Positions 1-9,121 are shown, numbered from the stretch's first letter. The stretch: 64,000 nucleotides of DNA from Nocardiopsis ganjiahuensis DSM 45031 (GCF_000341085.1 NZ_ANBA01000009.1:1-64000); one strand, 5' to 3'. Notes: generated from the sequence alone by a model not told the origin. Numbers and translations are program-made.

Positions 1-414
1 GTCAGGGGCGCCAGGGCTCGCTTCACCCACGGGCATGACCGGATGCGGCCCCGACAACAGTTGCTATGCGGCAACAACCCCAAGCCATCAGTACGACACG
101 GACAGCAATAGGGGTGGAGCGCCGACCTGTCGACTGCCTCGCCCTCCCATCGGGCGCTCACACGGGCGTGCGTGCTCCGTTCGTGCTCCGCAGTTCTGGA
201 TCAGAGCGGCACCGGGCGGCACCCCTTGACACAAGACGACAGCAGCATTCGGGTGGATCAGGACGGAACGGCACCCCGTGGCACGTACGGGAACGAAAAA
301 TCGGACTTCTCCTCCGACGGCCGAATGCCCTGCGTGTTGAGGTCGAGCACGACCGCGCCGCGGAAGCCCCACCCACATCAGGACCGCCGAGGCGACCGAC
401 CTCTTCCCTTCCTC
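1..414. other. Intergenic or truncated region, no gene recognised
   Basis: No open reading frame here has a recognisable domain, a good ribosome binding site or a convincing start. The stretch lies downstream of the minus-strand NRDE gene and may hold the end of whatever lies left of the window. I see no tRNA, repeat or clear terminator in it. Confidence 0.4.
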
Positions 415-1197
415 CTAGGTCTCGATCATCTGCCAGGCCTCGGGATCGCCCGGGCTGTCGGTGAAGGCGTACCGGACGACCTCCCGGTCCAAGGCGATCA
501 AGGTGACCGAGCCCGTGGCCCAGACCTCACCGTTCCCCAGGTCGGCGTGGGCGATCAGGCCCGTGGGGTCCCCGCCCGGGGTCGTTCCCGCGGAACGGGG
601 CTCGGCGTGGGCGGCCCTGGTGATCAGGCCGGGCCACTCGCCCCAGATCTCCTTCACCGACTCGGCCTGTGTCAGGTCCGGGTCGGGGCGGGTGCGGGTG
701 AACTCCGGGGTGTGGCGGGCGGTACGGGGATCGGTGGGGTTCAGGCCCGTGTTGACCAGGGTGGTCACGCCTCGGGGCAGGGCTCGGGTGTCCAGGCACC
801 GCCCGTCCCAGCTGTACAGGGTGGCGCTGTGCGCGTCGGCGTCCAGGAGGTGGAACGGCGCGTACCGGGTGGGGTCCTCGCCGGCGAGGACATCACGGTT
901 CTGGGTGGCCAGGGTCTTCAGGGGCAGGTCTCCCCGGCTGGCGGGATACGTCCCCTCCCAGGGCATGGTGCCGTCCCAGGGCCACCCGTTGAGCAGGGCG
1001 GCCATCCGCTCACGGCTGGTGTCCACGGCGAGCCAGGTGCCTCCGGCGAGGCGGTCGCGGCCTCCGACGAGGTTCGGGCGCTGCGGCCAGTGCCGGGCGG
1101 GCCGGTCCCAGGGACGCGAGCGCATCTCGTCCCGGAGCGCGGCGACGACCAGCGGTGTCCTGGCCTCCGGATCGAAACCGACGATGACCGTGCACAT
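415..1197 (-). CDS. NRDE (TANGO2-like) family protein
   Basis: A 260-residue protein starting MCTVIVGFDP. The family is named for an Asn-Arg-Asp-Glu motif and carries a conserved Cys at position 2, as in N-terminal-nucleophile hydrolases. Here the Cys2 start, an RDRLAGGTWLAVD segment and a TQNRDVLAG segment match the family. Eukaryotic TANGO2 is linked to haem and lipid handling, but the bacterial role is not settled, so no reaction is assigned. I chose the ATG at 1197 because it gives the Cys2 start; the frame stays open further upstream but that extension is low-complexity. The gene is divergent from the P-type ATPase, with about 260 bp between them. Confidence 0.7.
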   Translation of the reverse strand: MCTVIVGFDPEARTPLVVAALRDEMRSRPWDRPARHWPQRPNLVGGRDRLAGGTWLAVDTSRERMAALLNGWPWDGTMPWEGTYPASRGDLPLKTLATQNRDVLAGEDPTRYAPFHLLDADAHSATLYSWDGRCLDTRALPRGVTTLVNTGLNPTDPRTARHTPEFTRTRPDPDLTQAESVKEIWGEWPGLITRAAHAEPRSAGTTPGGDPTGLIAHADLGNGEVWATGSVTLIALDREVVRYAFTDSPGDPEAWQMIET

Positions 1198-1461
1198 CCT
1201 GTTGACTCCCACGTGGTCGAATCCCTTGGCAAGGACTCTACGACGCGAGACCCCGAAAATACCCGCCTGGGACGCAATCCCAGGTCGCGGTAGTGCAGGC
1301 CCCACGGTGAAGAGACCGCCGAACCCCCGCGCGCGGACCGGTCGGGCTCTTCTACTCTGGTGGCTCCCTACTCTTGTGAGCATTGACGCCGGGGCCCGGC
1401 TGAGCGGGGTTCTCGCCGCTCCGGCCCCGCTTCGCCTTCCCCGCCCGACCAGGAGTCATTC

Positions 1462-4083
1462 GTGCCCGAAGAAGCCGACCGGACCGAACGAGGTCCGACA
1501 GCGACCGAACCGTCACCGGTTCGTCCCGCTCTCATGGGACCGCCCCCGGAACCAGGGCTGTCCCGGGAGGAGGTCGCGGAGCGTGTCGCGGGCGGCCGCA
1601 CCAACGACGTCCCCGTCCGGGCGAGCCGCAGCGTCGGGCAGATCATCCGCGGCAACGTCTTCACCCGTATCAACGCGATGATCGCCGTGCTGTTCTCGAT
1701 CATCGCGGTGATCGGACCGGTCCAGGACGGGCTCTTCGCGCTGGTCATCGTGATCAACACGCTGATCGGCATCACCCAGGAGCTGCGCGCCAAGCGCACC
1801 CTGGACAAGCTCGCGATCGTGAACGCTGCCCGCCCGCGGGTGGTGCGCGACGGCGAGACGGTGCGGGTGGCCACCCAGGAGATCGTCCTGGACGAGGTCC
1901 TGGAGATCGGAGTCGGCGACCAGATCGTCGTGGACGGCACCGTCACCTGGGCCGGGGGCCTGGAGGTCGACGAGTCGCTGCTGACCGGCGAGGCCGACCC
2001 GGTGTTCAAGCAGCCCGGGGACACGGTGATGTCGGGCAGCTTCGTGGTGGCCGGGTCCGGGCGCTTCCGGGCGACCAAGGTGGGCCGGCACGCGTACGCG
2101 GCGCGGCTGGCCGAGGAGGCGAGCCGGTTCTCGCTGGTCTCCTCGGAGCTGCGGTCGGGGATCAACAGCATCCTGCGCTGGATCACGTTCGCGCTGTTCC
2201 CCATCGGCGCCCTGCTCGTCTACAGCCAGCTGTTCATGAACGGGCAGGTCGCGCTGGACGAGCCCGTCTCCGGTGGTGTCTCGGGGCCGCTGGCCGACGC
2301 GCTGCGCGGCATGGTGGCGGCGCTGGTGTCGATGATCCCCGAGGGGCTCATCCTGTTGACGAGCATCGCGTTCGCGGTCGGGGTGATCCGGCTGGGCCGC
2401 CACAAGTGCCTGGTGCAGGAGCTGCCCGCCATCGAGGGCCTGGCCCGGGTGGACGTGGTGTGCACGGACAAGACCGGCACGCTGACCGAGGTCGGCATGA
2501 AGCTGGCCGAGATCCGCGACCTGGGCGGTGGCCGGCCGTACGAGGAGGTGCGCGCCGACGAGGGCGCGCGTGCCAACGGCAACGGTGTCCGCAACGGAAA
2601 CGGCAGCGGCGCCGCGAAGCGAATTCCGGCGCCGGTGTCCCCGACCCGGGTGCTGGCAGCGCTGGCCGCCTGCGACCCGGATCCGAACCCGAGCATGGTC
2701 GCGATCGCCGAGGGGTGTGCGGCCAGTGGGCAGCAGACCCCCGACTGGAGCGTGAGCGCCCTCGCCCCGTTCTCCTCCGCGCGCAAGTGGAGCGGGGCGA
2801 GCCTGGTGACCCCCGCGGGTGAGCAGCACTGGGTGCTCGGCGCCGCCGACGTCCTCGTCGATCCGCGCTCCCCCGCCGCCGCCGAGGCCGCCCGCCTGGG
2901 CGCGCAGGGCCTGCGGGTCCTGCTGTTGGCCCGGGCCGCGGCCCGGGTGGACGAGGAGTCCGCCCCGGGAACCGTGGAGCCGGTGTCCCTGGTGGTGCTG
3001 GACCAGCGGGTGCGCGAGGACGCCGGACCGACCCTGGACTACTTCGCCGACCAGGGCGTGGACGTCAAGATCGTCTCGGGCGACCACGCCGCCTCGGTCG
3101 GCGCGGTCGGCCGTGAGCTGCGTCTGGAGGGCGCCGACCGGCCGGTGGACGCCCGCGAGCTGCCCGAGGACCCCGAGAAACTGTCCCGGCTGGTGGAGGA
3201 GGGCTCCGCCTTCGGCCGGGTGACGCCCGAGCGCAAGCGCGACATGGTGCGCGGCCTGCGCGAGCGCGGGCACACCGTGGCGATGACCGGTGACGGCGTC
3301 AACGACGTGCTGGCGCTGAAGGAGGCCGACATCGGGGTGGCGATGGGGTCGGGCAGCCCGGCCTCGCGCTCGGTGGCCCAGCTGGTGCTGTTGGACAACC
3401 GGTTCGCGGTCCTGCCGCGGGTGGTGGCCGAGGGCCGCCGGGTGATCGGCAACATCGAACGGGTGGCCAGCCTGTTCCTGACCAAGACCGTGTACACGAT
3501 GACGCTGGCGATCATCGTGGGCCTGCTGGCCGTGGCCTACCCGTTCTTCCCCCGGCACGCCACCCTGATCAACGCGGTGACCTTCGGGATCCCGTCGTTC
3601 TTCCTGGCGCTGGCGCCCAACACCGACATCGCGCGGCCGGGGTTCGTGCTGCGCACGCTGCGGCTGGCGGTCCCGTCGGGGATGGTGGCCGGGTTGGCGG
3701 CGGTGACGACCTACCTGCTGGTGCTCGGCGGGCGGACGGTGCCCGACCCCTCGGACCGCACGGCGGTGGTGATCACGCTGTGCGCGACCACGCTGTGGGT
3801 CCTGCTGCTGGTCGCCAAACCGTACGTGTGGTGGAAGGTGCTGCTGGTCGGCTCCATGGTGGGGCTCCTGACCCTGGCCATGGTGACGCCGTTGGGGCAG
3901 TGGTTCTTCGAACTCGACGTGAGCGACCCGACGAAGGTCCTCACGGGGCTCGCGGTGGCCGGGGCGGCGATCGCGGTGATCACGGTGATCCGGGTGGTGG
4001 ACGACCGGATGCTGAGCCGATCGCAGGCCGAGGCCGACGCAAAGGCGGCACAGGAGCGGGAGACCGCCGAGACACCGTCCTGA
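1462..4083 (+). CDS. Cation-translocating P-type ATPase, CtpE-like
   Basis: An 873-residue integral membrane pump. The actuator domain carries LLTGEAD, a membrane helix carries SMIPEGL, the phosphorylation motif DKTGTLT has Asp336, and the hinge motif TGDGVND lies near residues 609-615. Six or more membrane helices follow or flank these, with four in the C-terminal third. The sequence around IPEGL and the phosphorylation site resembles mycobacterial CtpE, reported as a calcium-uptake ATPase; that assignment is by remembered similarity. There is no heavy-metal-binding domain. An Asn/Gly-rich linker (about residues 372-386) interrupts the start of the nucleotide-binding domain. The GTG start has AGGAG 7 nt upstream. 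Monocistronic, ending in a strong terminator. Confidence 0.8.
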   Translation: MPEEADRTERGPTATEPSPVRPALMGPPPEPGLSREEVAERVAGGRTNDVPVRASRSVGQIIRGNVFTRINAMIAVLFSIIAVIGPVQDGLFALVIVINTLIGITQELRAKRTLDKLAIVNAARPRVVRDGETVRVATQEIVLDEVLEIGVGDQIVVDGTVTWAGGLEVDESLLTGEADPVFKQPGDTVMSGSFVVAGSGRFRATKVGRHAYAARLAEEASRFSLVSSELRSGINSILRWITFALFPIGALLVYSQLFMNGQVALDEPVSGGVSGPLADALRGMVAALVSMIPEGLILLTSIAFAVGVIRLGRHKCLVQELPAIEGLARVDVVCTDKTGTLTEVGMKLAEIRDLGGGRPYEEVRADEGARANGNGVRNGNGSGAAKRIPAPVSPTRVLAALAACDPDPNPSMVAIAEGCAASGQQTPDWSVSALAPFSSARKWSGASLVTPAGEQHWVLGAADVLVDPRSPAAAEAARLGAQGLRVLLLARAAARVDEESAPGTVEPVSLVVLDQRVREDAGPTLDYFADQGVDVKIVSGDHAASVGAVGRELRLEGADRPVDARELPEDPEKLSRLVEEGSAFGRVTPERKRDMVRGLRERGHTVAMTGDGVNDVLALKEADIGVAMGSGSPASRSVAQLVLLDNRFAVLPRVVAEGRRVIGNIERVASLFLTKTVYTMTLAIIVGLLAVAYPFFPRHATLINAVTFGIPSFFLALAPNTDIARPGFVLRTLRLAVPSGMVAGLAAVTTYLLVLGGRTVPDPSDRTAVVITLCATTLWVLLLVAKPYVWWKVLLVGSMVGLLTLAMVTPLGQWFFELDVSDPTKVLTGLAVAGAAIAVITVIRVVDDRMLSRSQAEADAKAAQERETAETPS

Positions 4084-4095
4084 CCTGGACAAAAG

Positions 4096-4123
4096 GGGCC
4101 CGCCACGCAACCGTGGCGGGCCC
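4096..4123 (+). terminator. Rho-independent terminator after ctpE-like gene
   Basis: A perfect 12-bp stem (4096-4107 with 4112-4123) around the 4-nt loop CAAC, 12 nt after the stop codon and followed by TCTTCC. Typical of actinobacterial terminators, which often lack a long U-tract. Confidence 0.85.
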
Positions 4124-4241
4124 TCTTCCATGAGGTACCTGTTCGGGAACCACCTCGCGGCCGCCCAGCGTGGGAACTGTTCACGGCCGGTGCCGAGCGC
4201 GATCCTGGGTGCGCCACGTGTCTGGATCGACAGGAGCCACA

Positions 4242-4838
4242 TTGAGCATCCCCAACACGCACATCCGCGCCGTGCTGGACGGTTATCTGGAACGCTTCCC
4301 CAAGGAAGCCGACGCGACCGGCCCCCTGGTGCGAGCCCTGGACGGTGAGCACGAGCTCTCCTCGCCCAAGGAGTTCCGTGTCGGGCACGTGACCGCCGGG
4401 GCCGTGGTGCTCGACCCGTGTTGGCGGGTGCTGATGGTCCGGGAGGGGGACCGGGGGCCCTGGCTCCTGCCGGGCGGTCACCTGATCGATGAGGACGGCG
4501 CGCTGGACGAGGCGTCGCTGAGCCGCCTGACGCAGGCCACCGGCCTGGAACCCGCGCAGGTCGAACCCGCCGCGGACCCGGTCCCGCTGGACCTGGACAT
4601 CCACCGGGTCCCCGAGGACGCCGGCCGGGGCGAGCCCGAGCACGAGCACTTCGCCTTCCTGTACCTGTACCGGGCGACCGCGGCGACCGTTCCGGCGGGC
4701 GGCGGGGCCTCGGGCGCCCTCGCCTGGCGGCCGCACACCGACGTCCCCTCGGCCCGGTTGGCGGCGAAGATCTCCCAGACGCTGGCGACCAGCCGCGCGG
4801 CGGCCACCCGGGAGGCCGGTGAGGTGAGCGGGGTCTGA
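4242..4838 (+). CDS. Nudix-fold protein with a degenerate Nudix box
   Basis: About 198 residues. Nudix hydrolases cleave nucleoside-diphosphate-linked compounds using the box G-x5-E-x7-REUxEExGU. The fold is suggested by the GAVVLDPCWRVLMVRE strand, WLLPGGHLIDED and the later HFAFLYLYRA strand. The box is poor: after GGHLIDED the helix reads LSRLTQATGL, so the Arg-Glu pair and the metal-binding Glu-Glu pair are missing. It may be a non-hydrolytic sensor or effector-binding relative. I prefer the TTG at 4242, with CAGGAG 5 nt upstream; the frame is open back to 4170. It sits alone between the ATPase terminator and the metal-sensor operon. Confidence 0.6.
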   Translation: MSIPNTHIRAVLDGYLERFPKEADATGPLVRALDGEHELSSPKEFRVGHVTAGAVVLDPCWRVLMVREGDRGPWLLPGGHLIDEDGALDEASLSRLTQATGLEPAQVEPAADPVPLDLDIHRVPEDAGRGEPEHEHFAFLYLYRATAATVPAGGGASGALAWRPHTDVPSARLAAKISQTLATSRAAATREAGEVSGV

Positions 4839-4892
4839 GCCCTCCCCTGTATCGGGTTCGGGGTCTCGCCGGGTGCCGGGGGTGACCCCCGC

Positions 4893-4927
4893 TTTGATTC
4901 ATCGCCATATGTGAATATGATCGCCCC
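4893..4927 (+). promoter_or_regulatory. Promoter with overlapping palindromic operator for metal-sensor operon
   Basis: A -35-like TTTGAT (4893-4898) and a -10 TATGAT (4916-4921) are 17 bp apart. Transcription would start about 7 nt after the -10, at or very near the ATG at 4928, so the mRNA is probably leaderless. Two inverted repeats overlie the promoter: CATAT-GTGA-ATATG (4906-4919) and ATTCA-N10-TGAAT (4897-4916). This placement fits repression by the ArsR-type product of the first gene. Confidence 0.65.
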
Positions 4928-5356
4928 ATGACGATGAATGATGACGGTGGTGTGGAGGGGGCCTGCGAGGGCTCCGGGCTGGACGCGGCCGAGGCCCTCT
5001 TCCACAGCCTCTCCGACAGCACCCGGCTGGCGATCGTGCAGCGCCTGGCCCGCGGCGAGGCCCGCGTGACCGACCTCGTGGAACAGCTGGGCCTGGCTCA
5101 GTCCACGGTCTCCAAGCACGTCTCCTGCCTGCGCGACTGCGGGCTGGTGGACGGGCGCCCGCAGGGGCGGCAGGTGTTCTACTCGCTCAGCCGTCCCGAG
5201 CTGATGGACCTGCTCTCCGCGGCGGAGACCCTGCTGGCCTCGACCGGCAACGCGGTGGCCCTGTGCCCCACCTACGGAACCGACAGCGCGGCCGCGGCGG
5301 AGCCGGCAGGGGCGGCTCCAGTGGCGGGATCCGGTGCGGCGGTGCGTGATGAGTGA
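4928..5356 (+). CDS. ArsR/SmtB-family metal sensor, CmtR-like
   Basis: A 142-residue winged-helix repressor. Helix-turn-helix residues about 46-75 include LGLAQSTVSKHVSCLRDCGL. In Mycobacterium CmtR (Cd/Pb sensor), metal binds two Cys four residues apart in the recognition helix plus one Cys near the C-terminus (57, 61, 102). Here Cys67, Cys71 and Cys113 have nearly the same spacing, so a thiophilic metal such as Cd(II) or Pb(II) is the likely inducer. The gene has no SD sequence and appears leaderless. Its end overlaps the start of the metal ATPase by 8 nt, so the two are translationally coupled: metal would relieve repression of its own exporter. Confidence 0.85.
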   Translation: MTMNDDGGVEGACEGSGLDAAEALFHSLSDSTRLAIVQRLARGEARVTDLVEQLGLAQSTVSKHVSCLRDCGLVDGRPQGRQVFYSLSRPELMDLLSAAETLLASTGNAVALCPTYGTDSAAAAEPAGAAPVAGSGAAVRDE

Positions 5357-7400
5357 CGCCTGCTGCGGCGGCGACTCCCCCGCTCAGTCTGACTCCGCCA
5401 CCGAACCCGAAGGCCCCACCCGGCTCTGGCAGGTCGGTGAGATGCGGTTCGCCGCCGTCGCCGCGCCCCTGCTGCTGGCCGGGTACGCGGCGGGCTGGTT
5501 CGGCGCCCCCGAGGCCGCCGGCCTCGTCCTCAAGAGCGCCGCGCTGCTGGTCGCCGCGTGGACGTTCGTCCCCTCGACCCTGCGCCGCCTGTTCCGGCCG
5601 GGTCCGCTGCGGAACCGGATCGGGGTCGGCACCCTGATGACCCTGGCCGCCGTCGGCGCCGTCGCCCTGGGCGAGGTCGGCGAGGCCGCGATGCTGGCCG
5701 TGCTGTTCACCATCGCCGAGGGCCTGGAGGAGTACGCCGTCGCCCGGACCCGGCGCGGCCTGCGCGCGCTGCTGGACCTGGTCCCGGCCCGGGCGACCAT
5801 CCTGCGCGACGGGGGCGAGCACACCGTCTCCCCGGACCAGCTCGGCCCCGGCCAGACCCTGGTGCTGCGCCCCGGCGAGCGGCTGGCCACCGACGGCGTG
5901 GTCGCCTCCGGGCACACCAGCCTGGACACCTCGGCCATCACCGGGGAGTCGGTGCCGGTGGAGACGGGTCCCGGAGACGAGGTGTACGCCGGTTCGGTCA
6001 ACGGCACCGGCCCGCTGGAGATCACCGTGACCGCCGGCGCCGAGGACAACTCCCTGGCGCGCATCGTGCGGATCGTGGAGGCCGAGCAGGCCCGCAAGGG
6101 CCGGGGCCAGCGGCTGGCCGACCGCGTCGCCCGCCCCCTGGTTCCCGGAGTGATGATCGCCGCCGCGCTGGTGGCGGGGGTCGGTTCGCTCCTCGGCGAC
6201 CCGCTGACCTGGATCGAACGGGCGCTGGTCGTGCTGGTCGCGGCCTCGCCCTGCGCCCTGGCGATCTCCGTCCCGGTCACCGTGGTCGCGGCGATCGGCG
6301 CCGCGTCCCGCCAGGGCGCCCTGGTCAAGGGCGGCGCGGCGCTGGAGGCGATGGGCCGGGTCCGGGTCGTGGCCCTGGACAAGACCGGCACCCTCACTCG
6401 CAACGATCCCGCCGTCGTCGAGACGGCCCCCGCCCCCGGGTACACCCGTGAGCGGGTCCTGGACCTGGCCGCGGCCCTGGAGGCGCGCAGCGAGCACCCG
6501 CTGGCCCGTGCCGTCCTGACCGCCCACGCCCTTCGGTCCCCCGGCCGGGGCCCCGCTCCGGCCGAGGACGTCCGGGCGGTTCCCGGGTCCGGGCTGGTCG
6601 GACGGGTGGACGGCACGGAGGTGCGGCTGGGCCGTCCCGGCTGGGTCGACCCCGGACCCCTCGAAGCGACCGTGGAACGGCTGCTGGGCCTGGGGGCGAC
6701 CGTGGTCCTGGTGGAGGAGGGGGGTTCGGTCGCGGGCGCCCTCGCCGTCCGGGACGAACTGCGCCCCGAGGCCGCCGAGGTCGTCGCCGAGCTGCGCCGC
6801 TCCGGTTACCGGGTGGCGATGCTGACCGGGGACCACCGCGCCACGGCCGAGGCCCTGGCCGCGGAGGCCGGGATCGACCCGGAGGAGGTCCGTGCCGGGC
6901 TGCTCCCCGAGGACAAGGCCCGGGTGGTGGGTGAACTCCGCTCCGGCGGCCAGGTGGTGATGGTCGGCGACGGGGTCAACGACGCCCCGGCCCTGGCCGG
7001 CGCCGACCTGGGTGTGGCCATGGGCGCCATGGGCACCGACGTGGCCGTGGAGACCGCCGACGTCGCCCTGATGGGCGAGGACCTGCGCAACCTGCCCCGG
7101 GTACTGGCACACGCCCGCCGCTCCCGGGTGATCATGTGGCAGAGCATCGGGCTGTCGCTGGCCATCATCGTCGGCCTGATGCCGCTGGCCCTGTTCGGTG
7201 TGCTGGGGTTGGCCGCTGTGGTCCTGGTGCACGAGGTGGCGGAGGTCGTGGTCATCGCCAACGGCATGCGCGCCGGACGCCGCCGCCCGGTGAGGGGTCC
7301 GGGGGCCGGGGCTCCGCGCGTCTCAGCCGCCCACGAGGTGGAGGCCCGCGACCCCGACCACGATCGCGGCGAGGCCGAGCAGCCGACCGGGAGAGGCTGA
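5349..7400 (+). CDS. Heavy-metal P1B-type ATPase (SPC class)
   Basis: About 683 residues. Metal efflux pump with actuator motif TGES, intramembrane metal site Ser300-Pro301-Cys302, phosphorylated Asp344 in DKTGTLT, hinge [10 protein letters not shown], and His628-Glu629 in the last helix. SPC with a C-terminal HE motif is typical of P1B-4 pumps (CtpD, CoaT, CzcP: Co, Fe(II), Zn), whereas Cd/Pb pumps usually carry CPC. There is no N-terminal ferredoxin-like metal domain, only a short CCGG segment. The ATG at 5349 overlaps the sensor gene. The last 25 or so codons run antisense into the SMR remnant and look like read-through tail rather than conserved protein. Confidence 0.88.
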   Translation: MSDACCGGDSPAQSDSATEPEGPTRLWQVGEMRFAAVAAPLLLAGYAAGWFGAPEAAGLVLKSAALLVAAWTFVPSTLRRLFRPGPLRNRIGVGTLMTLAAVGAVALGEVGEAAMLAVLFTIAEGLEEYAVARTRRGLRALLDLVPARATILRDGGEHTVSPDQLGPGQTLVLRPGERLATDGVVASGHTSLDTSAITGESVPVETGPGDEVYAGSVNGTGPLEITVTAGAEDNSLARIVRIVEAEQARKGRGQRLADRVARPLVPGVMIAAALVAGVGSLLGDPLTWIERALVVLVAASPCALAISVPVTVVAAIGAASRQGALVKGGAALEAMGRVRVVALDKTGTLTRNDPAVVETAPAPGYTRERVLDLAAALEARSEHPLARAVLTAHALRSPGRGPAPAEDVRAVPGSGLVGRVDGTEVRLGRPGWVDPGPLEATVERLLGLGATVVLVEEGGSVAGALAVRDELRPEAAEVVAELRRSGYRVAMLTGDHRATAEALAAEAGIDPEEVRAGLLPEDKARVVGELRSGGQVVMVGDGVNDAPALAGADLGVAMGAMGTDVAVETADVALMGEDLRNLPRVLAHARRSRVIMWQSIGLSLAIIVGLMPLALFGVLGLAAVVLVHEVAEVVVIANGMRAGRRRPVRGPGAGAPRVSAAHEVEARDPDHDRGEAEQPTGRG

Positions 7401-7544
7401 CTCCCCCAGGAAGAGCATCCCGGCCCCGGCGGTGCCGACCGCCCCGACGCCCACCCACACGGCGTAGGCGCCGCCGACCGGGAGCTCCCGGAGCGCGAAC
7501 GACAGCATCGCCGGACTCACCAGCGCCACCGCGGTCCCGGACAC
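7323..7544 (-). pseudogene. SMR-family (SugE/Gdx-like) transporter, N-terminus missing
   Basis: A 73-residue reading frame matching the last three helices of a small multidrug resistance protein: [31 protein letters not shown] is the signature of SugE/Gdx relatives. Complete members have about 105 residues and four helices, and the first helix carries the essential Glu (position 13/14). That helix is absent: the frame opens with a GTG only 18 nt after the stop of the upstream GNAT gene. Its 3' end overlaps the convergent metal ATPase by 78 nt. Most likely a deletion remnant; an unannotated upstream start cannot supply the lost helix because the GNAT stop is in the way. Confidence 0.7.
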
Positions 7545-7562
7545 CCGTCGGCAGAAACGGGC

Positions 7563-8042
7563 TCAGAGGGCCTTGAAGTAGTTGACCGCCGGCATCGCGG
7601 TGTAACCGGCGCTCTCGTAGGCGACGCGGGCCGGGGCGTGGCCGGGGTCGCCGCCGGTGCTGACGAGGGCGACCCTCATGCCCTCCTCGCGCATGAACCC
7701 CTCAGCGGCCTCGATGAGCGCCGAACCCACGCCCCGCTCCTGCTGGTCGGGATCGACCGCGAGCATGTGCAGTTCCCCCACCCGCTCCCCGTGGTCGAGT
7801 CGCACCGTGGCGAACCCGGCGATGCGGTCGGTGACCGCCACCCACGCCCGGACCTCCTCCGCGTCCAGGTCGGCGCGCACGTCCCGGGCCTGGGTCAGGC
7901 GCCAGTCCCCCACCGTCAGCGCGTAGATCTCGGCGCCCATCACCTTCGCCATCGAGGCGTGCACGGGTTCCCAGGCGCGTAGAGCCAGGGCGACCACGGC
8001 CTCGTGGTCCTGCGGGGCACAGGCGCGAATACTGATGTCCAT
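7563..8042 (-). CDS. GNAT-family N-acetyltransferase
   Basis: A 159-residue acetyl-CoA-dependent acyltransferase. Motif A is visible as LHMLAVDPDQQERGVGSALIEAAEGFMR, where the QERGVG segment binds the CoA pyrophosphate. The N-terminal strand ISIRACAPQDHEAVVALALRAW and the late A-Y-xx-AGY element are also typical. The substrate cannot be read from sequence. The ATG at 8042 gives a normal GNAT N-terminus; the frame stays open to 8105. It lies immediately upstream of the SMR remnant. Confidence 0.8.
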   Translation of the reverse strand: MDISIRACAPQDHEAVVALALRAWEPVHASMAKVMGAEIYALTVGDWRLTQARDVRADLDAEEVRAWVAVTDRIAGFATVRLDHGERVGELHMLAVDPDQQERGVGSALIEAAEGFMREEGMRVALVSTGGDPGHAPARVAYESAGYTAMPAVNYFKAL

Positions 8043-8163
8043 GGCCGGAGCGTAACCACACCCGGCCCGGACCGACCACGGGTTTTCCGGGGGCACGGCG
8101 GTCACGGCACCGGGCCGGTCGCGCGATACGGTGGCGCCGAACTCGGAGCGAAGGAGTCAGGCG

Positions 8164-8652
8164 ATGGTGAGCGAGACCGATCTTCGGCACCTGCGGCGCG
8201 CGGTGGACCTGGCGGCGGAGGCGCTGGACAAGGGTGACGAGCCCTTCGGGTCGGTGCTGGTGGGCGCGGACGGGACCGTGCTGTTCGAGGACCACAACCA
8301 CGTGGCCGGGGGCGACTCCACCCAGCACCCGGAGTTCGCGATCGCCCGATGGGCCGCGCAGCACCTCTCCCCCGCCGACCGCGCGGAAGCGACCGTGTAC
8401 ACCTCGGGCGAGCACTGCCCGATGTGCTCGGCCGCGCACGCCTGGGTGGGGCTGGGCCGGATCGTGTACGCCGCCTCCTCCCGGCAGCTGGGCTCCTGGC
8501 TGGCGGAGTGGGGTGTCCCGGCCGGTCCCGTGCGGACCCTGGCGATCACCGAGGTCGCCCCGGGCCTGCGGGTGGAGGGCCCCGTGGACTCCTTCACCGA
8601 GGAGGTCCGCGCCCTGCACGCCCGCCTCCACGGCCGCGGGCCCCGGCCCTGA
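8164..8652 (+). CDS. Cytidine/deoxycytidylate-type nucleoside deaminase
   Basis: A 162-residue zinc hydrolase of the CDA/guanine deaminase/TadA-like superfamily. The catalytic Glu sits in QHPEFAI (HxE, with Pro where HAE is common), and zinc is bound by that His and the two Cys of EHCPMCSAAH. The EPFGSVLV strand near residue 28 is typical of the guanine/nucleoside deaminase branch. tRNA adenosine deaminase is less likely because the HPE variant and C-terminal region differ. AAGGAG stands about 7 nt before the ATG. Monocistronic. Confidence 0.82.
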   Translation: MVSETDLRHLRRAVDLAAEALDKGDEPFGSVLVGADGTVLFEDHNHVAGGDSTQHPEFAIARWAAQHLSPADRAEATVYTSGEHCPMCSAAHAWVGLGRIVYAASSRQLGSWLAEWGVPAGPVRTLAITEVAPGLRVEGPVDSFTEEVRALHARLHGRGPRP

Positions 8653-8692
8653 ACCGGGGGCGCGCGGCGAGGGCCGTGCGTCCGCCCTCACC

Positions 8693-9121
8693 GTGCTGAT
8701 CGAAAACGATCGAATCGATCATGACCGGTTGGCCAGGGATTTCGTCGACCGATACGCCCCCGGTCGAGGTTACGGCCCGTCCATGAACCGGCTTCTGCGC
8801 CGGATCGGGGACGGTGAGGCCTGGCGCGAGGTGGCGCCGGGGACCCTGCCCCAGCACGCGGCGGCGGTCCTGGGGAACGGCACCGGGCTGTCGGCGCAGG
8901 ACACCGTGCCGTTCGCGCTGTGGTGCGCGGCGGGGCACCCGGACGACCTGGTCGGGGCGCTGTGGACCACCGTCGCGGGCCTGGGCGACCGCGACACCAC
9001 GTGTGCCATCGCGGGTGGTGTGGTCGCCGCCCGCACCGGTGATGCGGGCGTTCCCAGAACCTGTGTGGAGGGCCGAGAGCCCCTCCCCGCCTTGGTCACA
9101 GCCACGGGTTCGGCCTGTTAG
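8693..9121 (+). pseudogene. ADP-ribosylglycohydrolase-family remnant
   Basis: The readable protein contains DTVPFALWCAAGHPDDLVGALW followed by GLGDRDTTCAIAGGVVAA, the C-terminal metal-binding and helix region of the ADP-ribosylglycohydrolase (DraG/ARH) family. Those enzymes remove ADP-ribose from proteins or nucleotides and are about 300 residues. The first half with the WTDDT metal motif is absent. Inside the fragment the usual GNGxAMRxAP segment also appears lost, since the GRGYGPSMNRLLRRIG part joins almost directly to the DTVPFAL part. I read this as a doubly deleted pseudogene. The GTG at 8693 is only the first possible start. Confidence 0.7.

Noticed and set aside
1-414. Possible gene in the first 400 bases
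   Set aside because: Several short frames exist but none has a recognisable domain or RBS.
1513-5022. A 1169-residue minus-strand open frame opposite the CtpE-like ATPase
   Set aside because: Arg/Pro/His-rich composition typical of the antisense frame of a GC-rich gene; no domain, no RBS, and the plus-strand ATPase is clearly real.
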